Part shown: positions 44,581-56,834 of the stretch, piece after piece | Numbering within the stretch: position 1 is the first letter of the stretch | How the letters are laid out: the number at the start of each line of letters is the position of its first letter | NCBI RefSeq assembly: GCF_029784155.1 | Contig: NC_073691.1 | Coordinates: forward strand, 146,198,496-146,262,495 | DNA length: 64,000 bases | Origin: Uranotaenia lowii | Lineage: Eukaryota; Arthropoda; Insecta; Diptera; Culicidae | Direction of reading: 5' to 3' | The notes under the pieces: generated by a model | Told to the model about the DNA's origin: nothing | The model's database searches: none | Seen by the model: the letters and a program-made list of their open reading frames with translations, nothing else | Program-made: the position numbers and the translations under genes

Positions 44581-47554
44581 CGGCGCGCTTCACTTTCGGA
44601 CTCTTAAATAGATACATCGAGGAAAACGAACCCGGTGATTACTCATCTCATCTGTGCGGCAGCTCCGTTCAAACTTCACCATTTATGCAGAGTGTGGTGG
44701 ATGCTAACAATATCACAACAACAATATCCGAAGGGGCGGGTAGGAGGAAGTGATCGTCGCCGTCGCCGCCGCCGCCACTGCAAAATAGATACTCGCTTAT
44801 TGAGACATTCAAGTTTTGAGGTTAGGCAAAATGGTAATCGCGTCTTGTGTTCGCCACGAATCGATCCCTACCCGCGTGCGAGTTTCAGTGTGAGTGAGTA
44901 AATGAGTGGGAGAAAGGCGGTTTCGAGCGCTCTGGTTGACCCTAGGCGACTACGACGCGTTTCCTTCTAAGCGGGGTGAGTGGTTTAATGATCTGCTGGG
45001 TGCGCGAGAGAGATGAAGACGGTGATCGGGTGAGGTGAGAGATTTATTGCCACTAATCACCATGCCAAGCGCGCTCCGTATGTGTGTAAGTTGGGTTGAA
45101 GATGGGCTCCTTACTGCGGATCGTACCCAGCGTGAGATTGATTGGATTTTCGACACGGACGTCGGGAACCCGCTGCCGTTGACGCTCGGGAGACTGTATC
45201 TAGTGTAACTCTAGATTTGAGAAAAAACAATAGCAACAACAATAAACGGGAACAGCCTACGCGATTGGAGCGGAAGAATGTAACTGGCCCCAAGAATCAC
45301 GATCGAGATCCGTGGGATCTATCGCCGTTGGCAACCCACCAATTCAGGTTTTATTGATGATTGACACTTGATAACACAGTGGTGTCTGTTTTGGGGTCAT
45401 AAAAAAGTGTTTGGAAAACTCGAATAAGCTGTTGTTGGAGTTTTTTGGTGATTGCGGAGAACCAGAAAAAAAAACATCTAGTTTATAGCCGCCGGACTTT
45501 TACGAGAGTTTGCGACAACCGAATAAAGAAGTGTGTTGTATTTCACCTCGCAAGGGTTGGCAAACTGAGTCTCGCTAGTCACACTTTACTTCATGCCAAG
45601 CGACCGTGGCTTTGAAACTTACAAAATACATTGGTGATTGCCTTTTTTTTTCTATCAGAAATTGGTATTAACTCCCACATCAATAGAAGAGAAAATGATA
45701 GCTCTCTCTTCGGACTCATTCAGGTTGCCGGCCCCTGTCCTATACCATTAAAATAGATCGGGGAGGTTTGTTTTATGAAGTGTAGAATAAGACATCAAAC
45801 ATCGAACTGGATTCATTTGCACGGGGAGCTAGCTGTCGACGAAATGTTTTATCTATGCGCGAGATATTCTCACACGTTCGAGGCCGCGTTACTGCCAGTG
45901 TTGCCATACGCAGCGCTGTGAAACCCGACCGGGTGAATTTGATTATAATGTGACGCGACGTGCTCGGGTCGTTCTTGCTTGCTTGCTTGTTTTTTTTTGT
46001 TCCTCTGCTAATTAAGACATTATATTTGTGAATATCTCCACATGCCTCACAAAACGGGTTCAGAGAATAGGGAACAACCAAGAGGACCCAAGAACACGGC
46101 AACTCAACTTCAGCGAGATGAACGAACGAACTGTTGGGATGGTGCCGATGCCGAAGGATGAAGCTGGTGGAAGATTCGAAGGGGTGAACGAGCACGATCG
46201 CAAGGAGCAAGATAATCACTTTTTACCGTCCTTTTCGTCCAGACCTTTTTTTTTGTTCGAGAGATCTGTCTACTTATTCTGCCTGGTTCTATTCTTTGGC
46301 CCTGGACCTGCTGCTGGGCCGCCTTGAATGGTGCACCCTGCTCCATCTTCGCAATCCGAGAGCCTGCGAGCATGTTTGTTTCATATTTATGTTGCCAATT
46401 TCCTCGAACGGTTGTAGTTGTGCGCACGATGATGACGGGGGAACACAAAAGCAAATAAAACAACACAATCTTTCTGCTATCTCAGGGTAATATCTCCGGC
46501 CCACAGACAAGGAGGAGAATCGCGGACCCAGCACCGAGAGAATCGCGTGAAGACATTTTCCGAAGCCGTGTCGTTTAAAATGACATTTTTTCGCTGCAAT
46601 CATCGCTTTTGTGAAGGTCGCCATGCAAACGGGGTCTCTTGCGCTCGATCCCGGCTCGAATGATTGCGTGTAGCGAATTATAATGTGTCATAAATTTATT
46701 AGGAACTCTCGAGTCGGGCCCGCACGTGTGGTGGAGTCATCCCTGGAACCAGAGATATCGTCGTGTGCTTTACGAGATTTCTGCACGATCGACAGCAGTC
46801 CGTCCGCAGATAATCGCGACGGATGAAAAAATTACTCTATTCGATATCGCGCGCTCGCGGTGTTATTATGAAGTGTTTTATAGCCACATCCCATACATCT
46901 TGGGTCTCGATGGACGCGAAACATACCGACTGCGCGGCCCGTTTCTGGTCCGCTATGCATACACAGCAGAATATTATAAATTCCCATTGTGTTAATATGA
47001 GCTGAGAAGTTCTGCCGATGTTGTTTGTTGCCGGGCCGAAAGCACAGCCATCCTTTTTGCGGCATGTCAAAGTGTCCGTTTATGGCGTTTTAAGAACCCG
47101 AATATTAAGCAGTCAGTCAAGGATTACAAATAATCGGACCAGAATTTGTGGCCCGACCGGTCAGCCCTGAACACTTTTGACTCGCGCCGCCTGAATCCGC
47201 CGGGACTTACTCACGGACCTGAGACAGACAGACGGCGGCTTAAGAATTCAGGTATCCGAAAACGAAATTCGCACACTTTCGCGAACCTAAAAGCCGCACA
47301 AGTTCTCATCTGCATATCTAATTCCAATTGCGTCCTAACGCGGGAGCAACAGTTTGTGCTGGTTAAAGGTACACCTACTTTTGAATCCATCCATTTAAAC
47401 TCTTAATATTTTTTGAAATTTGACAGTTAAAATTAGCAGTTTGAAAGAAACTGTCAATGTTTTTGTCAAAATGTAAAATTACCGGCTGTTTGGTATAATT
47501 ACCGGTGTTCTTATTGAATGTAACGTTCGACTATACCTTCATTTAAAAAGTACA
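44581..47554. other. GC-richer unique sequence after ratchet site 2, no supported gene
   Basis: Balanced composition and no transposon ends, with a GTCGCCGTCGCCGCCGCCGC run near 44757. Many overlapping ORFs (up to 148 codons) on both strands lack domains. No splice-bounded exon could be argued. It may hold conserved intronic regulatory sequence. Confidence 0.4.
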
Positions 47555-47660
47555 GAGTGTAAATATTTTTCTCACTTCGAGAAATGCTCTCTGGTTTTCC
47601 TAAAAACGGATCATTTGATTATTTTTACTCGGGTGCTGTCAGTTTGATCTTTGTTTAGAG
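47555..47660 (+). repeat. Dispersed repeat, copy 2 (see 14636-14730)
   Basis: Carries GAAATGCTCTCTGG, CTAAAAAC and CTCGGGTGCTGTCAGTTTGA in the same order as the copy at 14636-14730. Confidence 0.6.
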
Positions 47661-48135
47661 CAGAACGGCTCATTTCAATGAGCGGCTCAGAGCAAGGATG
47701 CCGAAATCACAGAAAAATCTGTAATTTCACAGAATTTTTAGCAAATTTTCATCACAGAATCTGTGTCACAGAACATAGAATTTTGAAATATTTACAGATT
47801 TCACAGAATTTTTGAGTTTTGATTGGATTTTCGAAATTATATTTTTTTGGTCAATGTAAAATTAAGGTTTTTTGTGTTAAAATTAGAAAAGTATGATATT
47901 ATTTGTATTAAAAATTGATTTTTCCCAACTAAAATCATAAAAAGAACCAATTTATCATGAATTTTCAATGAAATTAAAGGAAATAGCATCACAGAAAACT
48001 ATCACAGAATTTTTGGACAAAACCACAGAAAGTCAGAATTTTTTTTCTCAAAAACACAGAATTTTTTTCGGCAACCTTGGCTCAGAGCCGTTCGCTCAAA
48101 TCAATGAGCCGATTCATTTGAGCGGCTCAACGTAA
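47661..48135. repeat. Short palindromic GAGCGGCTC repeats, interrupted by a hAT MITE
   Basis: Around the insertion the target consists of repeated inverted motifs such as CAATGAGCGGCTCAGAG and TTTGAGCGGCTCAACG. It looks like a small MITE end or a palindromic island; full limits were not found. Confidence 0.55.
47693..48079. mobile_element. hAT MITE with 8-bp TSD GCTCAGAG
   Basis: 387 bp flanked by GCTCAGAG (47685-47692 and 48080-48087). The ends are CAAGGATGCCGAAA and, reverse-complemented, CAAGGTTGCCGAAA. The interior repeats CACAGAATTTTT-type phrases many times in both halves. No ORF of interest. Confidence 0.9.
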
Positions 48136-48460
48136 ACTGAAGAGCGGAGAGCGTTCGTTCGTTCTCTCGAACCAAAAGAGCCGTGGTCGTGGTGTGTCTT
48201 TCGAAAAAAAGCCACGGCACGACTCGAAAAAGAACCACGGTTCGAAAAAAGCCACGATTCGCCGTACAGCTCTGATTGATAAACTGAACAGCAAGAGCGG
48301 AGTAAGCAGGCTCGCCCGCCATTCCCTGATCGATTCTTTCTCGAACTGTGGATTTTTTCGAACCGTGTCGTGGCTCTTTCTTGAACGACCACGCATCTTT
48401 TGGTGCGGGAGAACAACGAGCTGCCGTTCTCCGTCGTACGGTTCTTTGATACTCATGAAA
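48136..48460. repeat. Inverted-repeat island with CACGGTTCGAAAA motifs
   Basis: The motif around CCACGGTTCGAAAAAAGCCA recurs in direct order at 48190-48260 and inverted at 48340-48390 (TTTTTTCGAACCGTGTCGTGGC). Several overlapping minus-strand ORFs (up to 172 codons) result from this low-complexity structure and have no motif. Probably a MITE; ends not fixed. Confidence 0.5.
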
Positions 48461-48711
48461 GTAACATAAAAAGACCACTTTGAGGACGCAACATGCTCGG
48501 AAACTCTGTCTACCGGATCCTGGCATCCTAGAGCTTCGAGCAAAATACTGAAAGTGACCGGCCAGCGAATATCGTGATAACAACTATGGAACGAATATGT
48601 ATGAATCTTTTTGAAAAATTCGGTGCTTCCATTCTTGCTACACATCGACCGAACTCTCGTTTTTTCGACGCCTTTTTTATCAAACTGACAGAAAAAATCA
48701 GGGAACTAACT
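48461..48711. other. Short unassigned stretch
   Basis: No gene recognised. Its right part (CTGACAGAAAAAATCAGG near 48689) resembles the interior of the hAT MITE at 59408-59693. Confidence 0.4.
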
Positions 48712-49140
48712 ACCTACCTACCTAAGGGTCCGGCGCCGATTGACCGACGCCTAGGGCTAAGATAAAAGATCTCCACTGCTGGCGATCCGGAGCCAGCTCC
48801 TTCACGTGCTGCCAGCCAAGGTTCTCGTCAACTGTGCGGATTTCAGCGGCTAGACTACGCCGCCACGAGCTTCTGGGCCTGTCTCTTCTTCGATGCCCAT
48901 CTGGATTCCAGTCAAGCGCCTCTCTGCAAATTTCGTTTTCATCTCTTCGCAGCGTGTGCCCAATCCATCTCCACTTAAGTTCCCGAATCTCGATTTCTAG
49001 CGCCCTTTGATCACACCGGCGATGAAGTTCCACGTTTGAGATCCAATTGCCAGGCCACCAAGCGCGGATGACACTCCGCAGGCAGCGATTCACAAATACA
49101 TGCAGTTTTCGCGTCGTCACGCGTTGGTCATCGCTCCACA
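48712..49140 (-). pseudogene. RTE-like LINE 3' end (ORF2 C-terminus)
   Basis: The minus-strand frame covers about 140 codons of a LINE C-terminus: RSVIRAWWPGNWISN, then KWRWIGHTLRRDENEICREA, RDRPRSSWRRSL and a final WQHVKELAPDRQQWRSF block. The WIGHTLR...GRPR.SWRR pattern is typical of the RTE group downstream of the RT. The frame ends close to a TACCTACCTACC repeat (48712-48723), which on the minus strand is a short-repeat 3' tail. The catalytic RT domain is absent: this is a 5'-truncated fragment. Confidence 0.8.
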
Positions 49141-49424
49141 TTTTCACTCTGAAATGTGTTGTGAGCCTACTTGGTTCGAAAGATTCCCTTTTTTTAAATA
49201 AGAATTGAAGGGAATCTTTCGATTGCTTTAATTCAGCCACATTTTCACTTTTTAACTTCAGCAATGGTACCTAATCCAGTTCCTTACTACCCATTTTTCA
49301 TCAAATTACCAAAAATCAGGCAAAATCAGGCATATTTTGGGAATTTCAATGGCTTGTCAGGTTGTCAGGCTGAGCCTCGAAAAATCAGGCAAATCCTGAA
49401 AAATCAGGCACATTGGGATCTCTG
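49141..49424. mobile_element. Partial hAT MITE of the CAGAGATGCC family, with a small insertion
   Basis: The right end reads, reverse-complemented, CAGAGATCCCAATGTGCCTG, as in the left end of the intact copy at 59408-59693 (opposite orientation). The GCAATGG...CCTAATCCAGTT and AAAATCAGGCA blocks match too. At 49147-49254 extra sequence is bracketed by CACATTTTCAC repeats and holds a hairpin (GAAAGATTCCCTT with AAGGGAATCTTTC). The left end of the element was lost where it meets the RTE tail. Confidence 0.65.
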
Positions 49425-51353
49425 GGTGTGTTCCTCTCTGCTGAGAATATGTTGCAAAATCTCCAGAGAGATCGTTACGATTTGAGTTACCTCTCTGCCG
49501 ATAAGCAATTACTGGAGTATTGAAATTATTTTCGTTTTTAGTGAACACCCAGCCATGTGAAACGTGATTTTCGGTCGACCCCTTCAAAATATGCAAAGAA
49601 CGTACCGGCGGCACCTTTCAGATGTGGCTTCCAAAAAAGCACGGTTAACATCTTATTTAGAAGAGACTTAAGCTTTGCTGCCAATATTTCGCAGCTTTTT
49701 GTATTGGTTGTTGACCGTTGCTAGGGTGTGACGGAGCCCGTGTTTCGTGTTCGGTACTTTTCGGAGAAGGTCCCACAAAACATGGCACCAATCAATGGCA
49801 TGATTAATGATTCACTTTCGGTTCGAAGCTGCGGAATCCTGCTGGTACCAACCAGATTGGATTGGGTACGGGTTCTTCACTCTCCGGGGTCGAACGCGGC
49901 AAACTTGAAAAGATTTTAAGCCAATCCAAAAGAAGCGGAATAAAAAAAATGGCAAGCAAATCATTCGTTTTCTTTCTCGCTTTTCTAATATACCTGTTGG
50001 ATCACCGGCGGCATCCCGGGCCAAGAAATGTTTTCGGGTGTTCGTTACCTTCTTTCCGGGGCTCCCAAGAATGAAGCTTGTTATTACTTGACCCGGCCTG
50101 TGATGACTCAATCAAATCGAAGATAATTATGCGTTATTAGATTGTGGTAGGTTTACCGTCCGTGTTCGGTGATCCGATTCTCGCCCCTCATTTTCGGACG
50201 GATCGAACAGTGATGTCAGCTGCCACACGCTTAAAGATTTTTTTTTTCGAAACGATTATTAGAGGGAACAGGTTTTTTTCGGAAACGCTATTTTCCAGCA
50301 AGGATCGAGTGCACAGCACATGAGAAACTTCGAGTTAATTTATGATTTCCGCTTTAGGACGTCTACCAACCTACGCAAACACAAACCTAGGGACGTTTTT
50401 GGGTTAAAAGTAATCGTTTGATTTCGCTTTCTTGAATACAGGTTTGTTTCCGATCCATTGAGGTCCTGCGCCAAGAAACGGACTACCGGCATCGGTAATC
50501 ATCGATCAATCAATTCGGTGGTTGGCGGCGGCTTTTCCACCAAAAGGAATATGTCAATCGTGATCGTGATCCACTAATGAGCGCCAATCAACGGGTGCTC
50601 ACTTACTCAGGGAACGGGTTTTTTCACCGTCGGCTTATACAAATACACATTCACAGACTCTTGATCGCAACCAACCTACGATGTGCCAGCAGAAACATCT
50701 CAATCTTTTCGATCCGCACAGCCTCTCGTACAGCAAGCATGTCGGGTGAGTGCGGAGAATGAGCGAGCGGGTAAAAATGCCGAGATCGACTCGCGGCAGT
50801 AATCGATCAATTAGATTCACATTTATTTCAATTGCTTTGGCAGGATGAAAAAATCATTGAGGGGGCGAGCGTTTCGTGTAGGCTTGCATTACATTGTCTC
50901 TGCTGATCCGGATCGCATGCAATGTTGTGTGTCGGTATCGTTACATTTCCTTACAATTTTAGGAACACGGCCCTGCGACAACGTGTGGGAGACATGCAAA
51001 TTCCCAGCTGGCGCTCCGATTTCCATTTGCAGTTGTAACGTCAACAAGTAATTTTTATTTGATGTCTGTACCTCAATGATCGCGAAAAAATCACCTAGGT
51101 CTAGATATGTAGCTCAAATTTTGAAAACGACACAAAATCCGTCGATGTTTTTACAACATATTAAATTTACAAAAATATTGATCCCATTTATTTCTCACAA
51201 TCCTGTCTGAAACTGAAGTCTGAATTTCTTCCCGACTGACAAACTACAAAACTAACTTTCAAACTTCATAAAATACCCAAACTAATCTGAGAGTACAGTG
51301 TAAGACTACGTATCTTCCAGGCTTCTGAAATTTGTATACTGTTAGCCTTCCAG
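49425..51353. other. GC-richer unique sequence, no supported gene
   Basis: No domain-bearing ORF and no element ends. Likely host intron. Confidence 0.4.
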
Positions 51354-51366
51354 ATCATTTGACATG

Positions 51367-51564
51367 GGGCTTGTGATATAGCTCAGTTGGCAAGTCAGTT
51401 GTCTACTGAGCCGATGTCCGCGAGTTCGAGCCCAAGAGTAAACATCGAACACAGTTTATTTGTTGTTGCACCGGATAAGTTTTTCAGTAACGGTCCGCCA
51501 ACTGCAACGTTGATAAAGTCGCGAATGCCATAAAGATGGTAAAACGACTATAATCGAAAAAAAA
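51367..51564 (+). mobile_element. tRNA-derived SINE, copy 1, with 13-bp TSD
   Basis: 198 bp flanked by ATCATTTGACATG (51354-51366 and 51565-51577). The head has box A TAGCTCAGTTGG (51379-51390), identical to a usual tRNA D-arm, and box B GTTCGAGCC (51424-51432). The body is unrelated to tRNA, and the 3' end is ACTATAATCGAAAAAAAA. The perfect TSD shows a fairly recent insertion. A second, more diverged copy is at 60488-60679. Confidence 0.92.
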
Positions 51565-51577
51565 ATCATTTGACATG

Positions 51578-51770
51578 ACCCTTCTGCCGGAATATAGAAC
51601 TTGACCTGTTAAGCTGTGGAGTAGTCTGTCCTTCGGATAAGCTGTCTAAAAAATTTAAAGCTGTCAGGCAGCCATACCATAAACCAAAATTTTAGGATAG
51701 TTACATATGTTTACTTCAAAAATCATAAGAAAAGTTAATCGATGGTTCCTTGAGTGTAAAATTGAACGCA
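51578..51770. other. Short spacer
   Basis: AT-rich; the left end of the following transposon should lie here but could not be found. Confidence 0.4.
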
Positions 51771-52687
51771 TTTTCGCTTGATGCCCTCCATCAAAGTCTT
51801 TACAGTGTCATCCGGTGCGAGTTTCTCAGTTTTTTTTCCATTTTCCTAACATGTCCTTCTCGTCTTTGACTGTATTCTCGCTCTTCCGAAGTTCCCGCTC
51901 CATTATTGCCCAGTAATGCTCCACCGGGCGCAGCTCCGGACAGTTTGGCGGGTTCATGTCCTTTGAAACAAATGGACAGAATTGGCCTCATACCACTCCA
52001 GGGCACTTTACGAATAGTGGAATGATGCCAAATCTGGCCAAAATAGTGGAGCTTCGTTGTGCTGCTGCAAGAACGGCAAAAAGCGCTTCTCGAGCCACTC
52101 AGATCTGTAGATCTCGCATTTACTGTGCCCTTTGTCACGAAAGGCCCACTCCTCAGTCCGCAAGAGCAGGTGGCCTGCCAAACGAAATATTTGGAAACGA
52201 ACTTCGACATTTTCTTCTTCTTAAATTTGTCGTCCACATTGAACTTGCTCTTGCCGGTGAAAAACTCCAACCCCAGAATTTGCATAAAATCGGCTTTTAT
52301 ATACCTTTCGTCGTCCATCACACAGCAGACGGATTTGGTCAGCATCTTCTCGTAGAACTTCCGTGCCCGAGTTTTAGCCGTCGAACGTCAACCACTTCTG
52401 AAACCGCTTCAACACTCTGGAAACGGTTGAATGGTGAATGTTCAACATTTTTCTCAACTGCCGGTGCGACGGGTCAGGAAATTCCCGGTGTTTGGAAAGA
52501 ATTTGTTCTCTCGACCCGCGTTGGTTCACCTCCATTCTCGTTGAATCGCAAAACATGACTTCGAGTTTGACAGCATGTAAACAATACACATCAATGAGAA
52601 AGTGTGCAAAGTTGGGTTGATTTTTACCCAATGGTAAAAAAGTTATGGTCTGTTGATTGTGTCGCAATAATTTCGTGTTCGCCTTTT
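51771..52687 (-). mobile_element. ITmD37E-like transposon, copy D, left end missing
   Basis: The right end, reverse-complemented, would start AAGGCGAACACGAAATTATT next to a TA near 52687-52689, in the position expected from copies A and B. No matching inverted end occurs left of 51780, so that end is truncated or too diverged. The transposase is minus strand. Of the four family members this is the most divergent. Confidence 0.72.
51800..52550 (-). pseudogene. ITmD37E-like transposase pseudogene, copy D
   Basis: The N-terminal helix-turn-helix reads DPSHRQLRKMLNIHHSTVSR (near 52480-52420). The first catalytic Asp lies in CVMDDERYIKADF near 52310. The YFVWQATCSCGLRSG block follows in the same frame. 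The FW.DLASFHYSKSALEWYE-type second Asp block is present near 52050-51990 but in another frame. The Glu region around 51920 is again shifted. At least two frameshifts, so inactive. Confidence 0.8.
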
Positions 52688-54000
52688 ATGATCCCAAAAA
52701 TTCAACTCAGAATGCGCAACTTATCGACTGAAAAGTTGATGTTGATAAGTATTAGTGAAATCTGCCTATTTCATAGGTGTTCTTTTCTATGAACTCTATC
52801 GTACGATAACAATGTTTTGATTCCTCGTCTGAGTGACAATCTACAAACTGTTCCGGAGCGGAAACGTGTCTCGCAGATGTTAATAGAACTACATAAACAA
52901 ACTCTGTTTAGCAGGGAATTCGCGCTCAATTACTACTCAATTAACGAGTCGGGTCTATAAGGTCCCGAATCGCAAGTTCAGGGACATAGCCCGCAAAACG
53001 CGTGTCGGACTCTCACCGCTCACATCCGAGTACTAGAAGCTGGTACCCAGGTGCACCACTTCTTCCGCGCAGATTTGGCAGATTTGTCGACGGCCTCTAG
53101 TAGGTTAAGTGGTAGTTCTTTTAGCAACACATCTGCAATCGCCGGGACTGACAGACACATTTCCAACCTGGAACACGAAAATGTGAAACTGTCCAGAGAG
53201 GCCGAACTAATAACAACAGAAGATAGCAAAAGCGGTGATCGATTTTGAGATCGTGAGTCATTTTGTCAAAGTACGGGCAAATTAGCCTCGGTGAAAGAGC
53301 GGTCAGACGTTCGAGCTCTAACGATTCGAAGGGCACGTCAAACTGCTGAATCGGGAAATAGAGGGTCTTCAACTTCCGAGGACTTTCTATAAGAGATGAG
53401 GGGGCAGGTTGAAAAAGTTGACGTAAAGACACTGGGACATATATAAAGTGGCCGCAGGTGCCGGTACGGGTTTCATGATCTTGTTGCTGGATAAAAGACT
53501 TCGTCCAACAATTACAAAGCACTGACAGAGGAAGTTCTGAAAACCCCAATAACAGGTGCAAGCAGTTAAAAAGTAAGGGCTCCTAGGTCAGGTAACGAGA
53601 GGGGACGAACTGTTCTATGACTTTTCAGTTGAAGGCATTCGATACATACGAGTGAAACTAAATTGCTGTACATGATCTATTGCAACGTGGATCTTGGAGA
53701 TTGACCGAGAGTATCCGAGTTGTGCCTCACCCTACGAGTGAAACTGCGTGGATAAGACAAAACTTTCTCCACAGTTGATACCGTAAAGAAAAGGGTTTTT
53801 CGCGGTACCGGGAATACCCTCAGAGCAAAATGAATATTGACTTCTGGCCGGTCAATTGAGTCAGTGTAGGATGACGAGAAGAGGTATATACAAGTTTCAG
53901 CAACCAAAAATTGCAGTTTACACTGCTTAGCATTGACAAGGCTGATTTTTCTCCTATAGAAATAACCTTAAATTACCTATTGAACACTAGAAAAAATCTT
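52688..54000. other. Stretch with a decayed coding-like + strand segment, function unknown
   Basis: From about 53280 to 53900 the + strand reads as a broken frame with few stops (for example ELFYDFSVEGIRYIRVKLN and WILEIDREYPSCASPYE). I do not recognise the protein. A shared GAGTGAAACT phrase occurs at 53653 and 53737. It could be an old retroelement or a processed pseudogene. Confidence 0.3.
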
Positions 54001-56834
54001 AGTCATTTTCCCTGCAAAATACGCTAAACTGATTTTTAAAAAAACTTAGACGACGATGAAATATAACCGATCGTACCTAAGTTTCCGTCTCCCAAGGATC
54101 GAGGAAACCGATTCCATCTGCCTCCAGAGAGGAGGGGCGGGCAGCAGAAGTCTTGTAAATAATAAAAGCAAATAAATGTATTAACTCGTATAAAATGATT
54201 GCAAGCCGACCAGGTCCGTTCGGCGATCAATGGTCTTACTATACGCGCACGTCCGTCGTCGTCGTCGTTGAACGGACACCATTCCGTCCCATTGACCGTT
54301 GCAAGGACCGACGCGAGAAGAAGGGAGATTGGGCAGTGTGTTGCAATTGCGCCCGCGATATCACTCCATTAAAACCCCCAGGATCTGGCACTTTAGTGTG
54401 TGGTGGCCGGGGATCAACTGATCGCGTCCAGAGGGCCCTCTTGGTCACATTTAGCCTTTTCCCCATCCGAGGTCCCAAGCGCGCGATGCACATTTAAAGA
54501 ACGTGCGATCTGACTGGTTTGCACCGATCTTTCTCCGCTGCTGCATCGCCCGGTTGCCTGCTGGAACTCCAGAGTTGAGTTATCTGATTTATTATTATTG
54601 CGATTTATATGATCATTTTCATTTATTTATTTATTTAGAGTTACGTTCGTTTTTTTTGCTCTGTGATTTTTCCAGCCTTCGCCCCAGCGAAACAGTTGTT
54701 ATTGTTTTATCCCTTCATCGGTTTGGCCCGCCGGCGGTTGTCGGAATTCTCCGACATGGGCCTGGCAGCGCCAATGTATTATTTATTTGTAACTTAATTG
54801 AATTTAATAAAATCTGTTGGCCTCTCTCGGCGCGGTCGCCTGATCGCACTTTGAGCGGCTGGAATAGTTCAGTTGAGGTGCGCTCTCGAGAGTAAGGGCG
54901 TAACAGACAGAAGACGACCATATGAAACTCTCTTGGCGCAAAACGGGTAGTGACACACGATTTGACATTTGACGTTCGCTCGTCCGTTGACAGAAACGCC
55001 GAGTACGGCAGCCATATTTTTTGTTTCCTCGAAAAGAACAATGCACCGTCACTTCTGCCGTTGCTATTTGCAATCTTTCGAAGGAAAGCCGCAAACAATG
55101 TTGGGTTTACTCGGCCTACTGCGGCGGGAAAGATAGTTGGGTGTGAAATTTATGGCCTGCGGATTTGCCTGAGTTAGCCAGGAAATGGCGCAGAGCCACG
55201 GAGTGCAAACAAAGATCTCGATTCTGTTCTGCTTCTTTTTTTTTGCTTCCTTGTGAAGGATTGATCCCGCGATATCATGATGGCTTTTCTCGATCGACTT
55301 GTCTCGCCTGCTTCCTTCGGGTCTCTCTCGTCCGGGCATCAGATTTGACGTGACATTTTAAGCTTATTAAATGAAAATGATACTATCAGAAATCGGATGA
55401 CGTCCACAAGGTTCATTCTTGCATCGAACGAGACGAGTTCAGTTCATGCAGTCTTTTATCGGTTCCTTTTCTCGAGTTACTTTTCTTTTCTGAACCATCA
55501 AATCCCGTGAAAAGTACCGAACAACGCAAAGCTGTCATTGCCGTCCACGATATATGGATATTCTCATTCGTATAGGAGAGAGCATTCAGAGATTAATCCT
55601 ACCTAAACGTTCCCGAATAAGCAACTTGCGTCTGACTTGAATTTGCGAACCGAAGAACAATGTTTAACCTGTTTTGACCAAATAAAAAAAATAAAACCTG
55701 GCGAGCTGATTACTGTCCATTGCTTCGATACTCGAACGTAAAATTTAAGCTTGATACAACTTAACCTACATACCCGCGCGCGACGATTACCAACTCAAAG
55801 CGCAAATGGAAACCATGCGCCGGACACAAACAGAGATAAGATTCTTGACGATGTCTCTATTTTACTCTGATACCCAAATGTGACGGGGCCGACGATGCAC
55901 GGGTAAATTATTATTTCCTCTGTTACGGATTCTCAATATCCCAGTGACTAAAATTTGTCGGAAAACCCGTTACACAAAAATGCCGCAGCCAGCAGTCAAT
56001 TTACTCTTCTCTAGGGTACATATACAAACATAGTCAGATGAAATTAAAACTTTCCAAGACCAGAAGCTTCTAGAGGAGCTCTTTATAGCCGGTGCCTTTT
56101 TCAAGAACCACTTCAGGTTTGCCTGGAAGGAGCCGCCGCCGCCGCACTTTCGATTGCGATTGCTACCGGTTATTTTCGTTGCTATGTGTCTTGTTTGGTA
56201 AATTAAACCCTGGTACAAGTAGGCTACTATTGGTTCCAGAGTCAACATTTTCACAACTTGTAAAATCTCAAAAATCAAAGATTGGCCAAATAGTCACTGT
56301 TACTGGGCCACCAAATTAGGTTTTCAGACCCTTTCAGATGACAACTTTGCTAAGAAGAAGAAGAAAACGAAAAACCGAAGTGAATCAAAGCAATCGAAAG
56401 ATTCCTTTCAATTGAACCACGGTAAATAAAAAGTTCAGATACCGGTATTTTGCTTTCGATTGCTTTTAGTGAAAAACCAAAGATTAGACAACTACTACCA
56501 TCTTAATTGGAGAAAGAAAAAGGGGGAAAAATATGCTTTCCAAGCGGGAGAATTGTAACAAAACAGTGCGATTTTAGTGTGTTTTCCACAGCCCAAACAC
56601 TTCATATCCAGGTTCATATTCCCGATTGGGTAGGGACCGACTGCCGAAGTTTCAAACTTCGGCACTCGACAGACTGGCGTAGTAGGCGGGCAATCCCTTC
56701 CGAAAACTCGGTTCGGATTATTTTCGTTGGTGGTCGAAAATTTGGTCTATTAGTTGATTCGCACAGGGTGGGTGCATATTGAGGAAAAGTAGGCAGGGGT
56801 ACCAAAAGTTTTTCATTGGGGGGGGGGAGACGGA
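54001..56834. other. GC-richer unique sequence, no supported gene
   Basis: Overlapping ORFs on both strands (up to 130 codons) lack domains. A block at 56380-56420 (AAAGCAATCGAAAGATTCC) repeats the hairpin-bearing insertion at 49190-49240 in inverse orientation. A perfect hairpin TGCCGAAGTTTCAAACTT extends to CGGCA at 56641-56665. Confidence 0.4.

Noticed and set aside
46028..46327. Possible host exon or 5' UTR in the GC-richer block after 44.6 kb
   Set aside because: No conserved protein motif, and frames are equally open on both strands; composition alone is not evidence.
48101..48645. Overlapping minus-strand ORFs of 100-172 codons
   Set aside because: They overlap one another in different frames across inverted repeats and share no family motif.
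51379..51432. A genuine tRNA gene from box A and box B
   Set aside because: The boxes head a 198-bp SINE with TSD and A-rich tail; the cloverleaf 3' half is missing.
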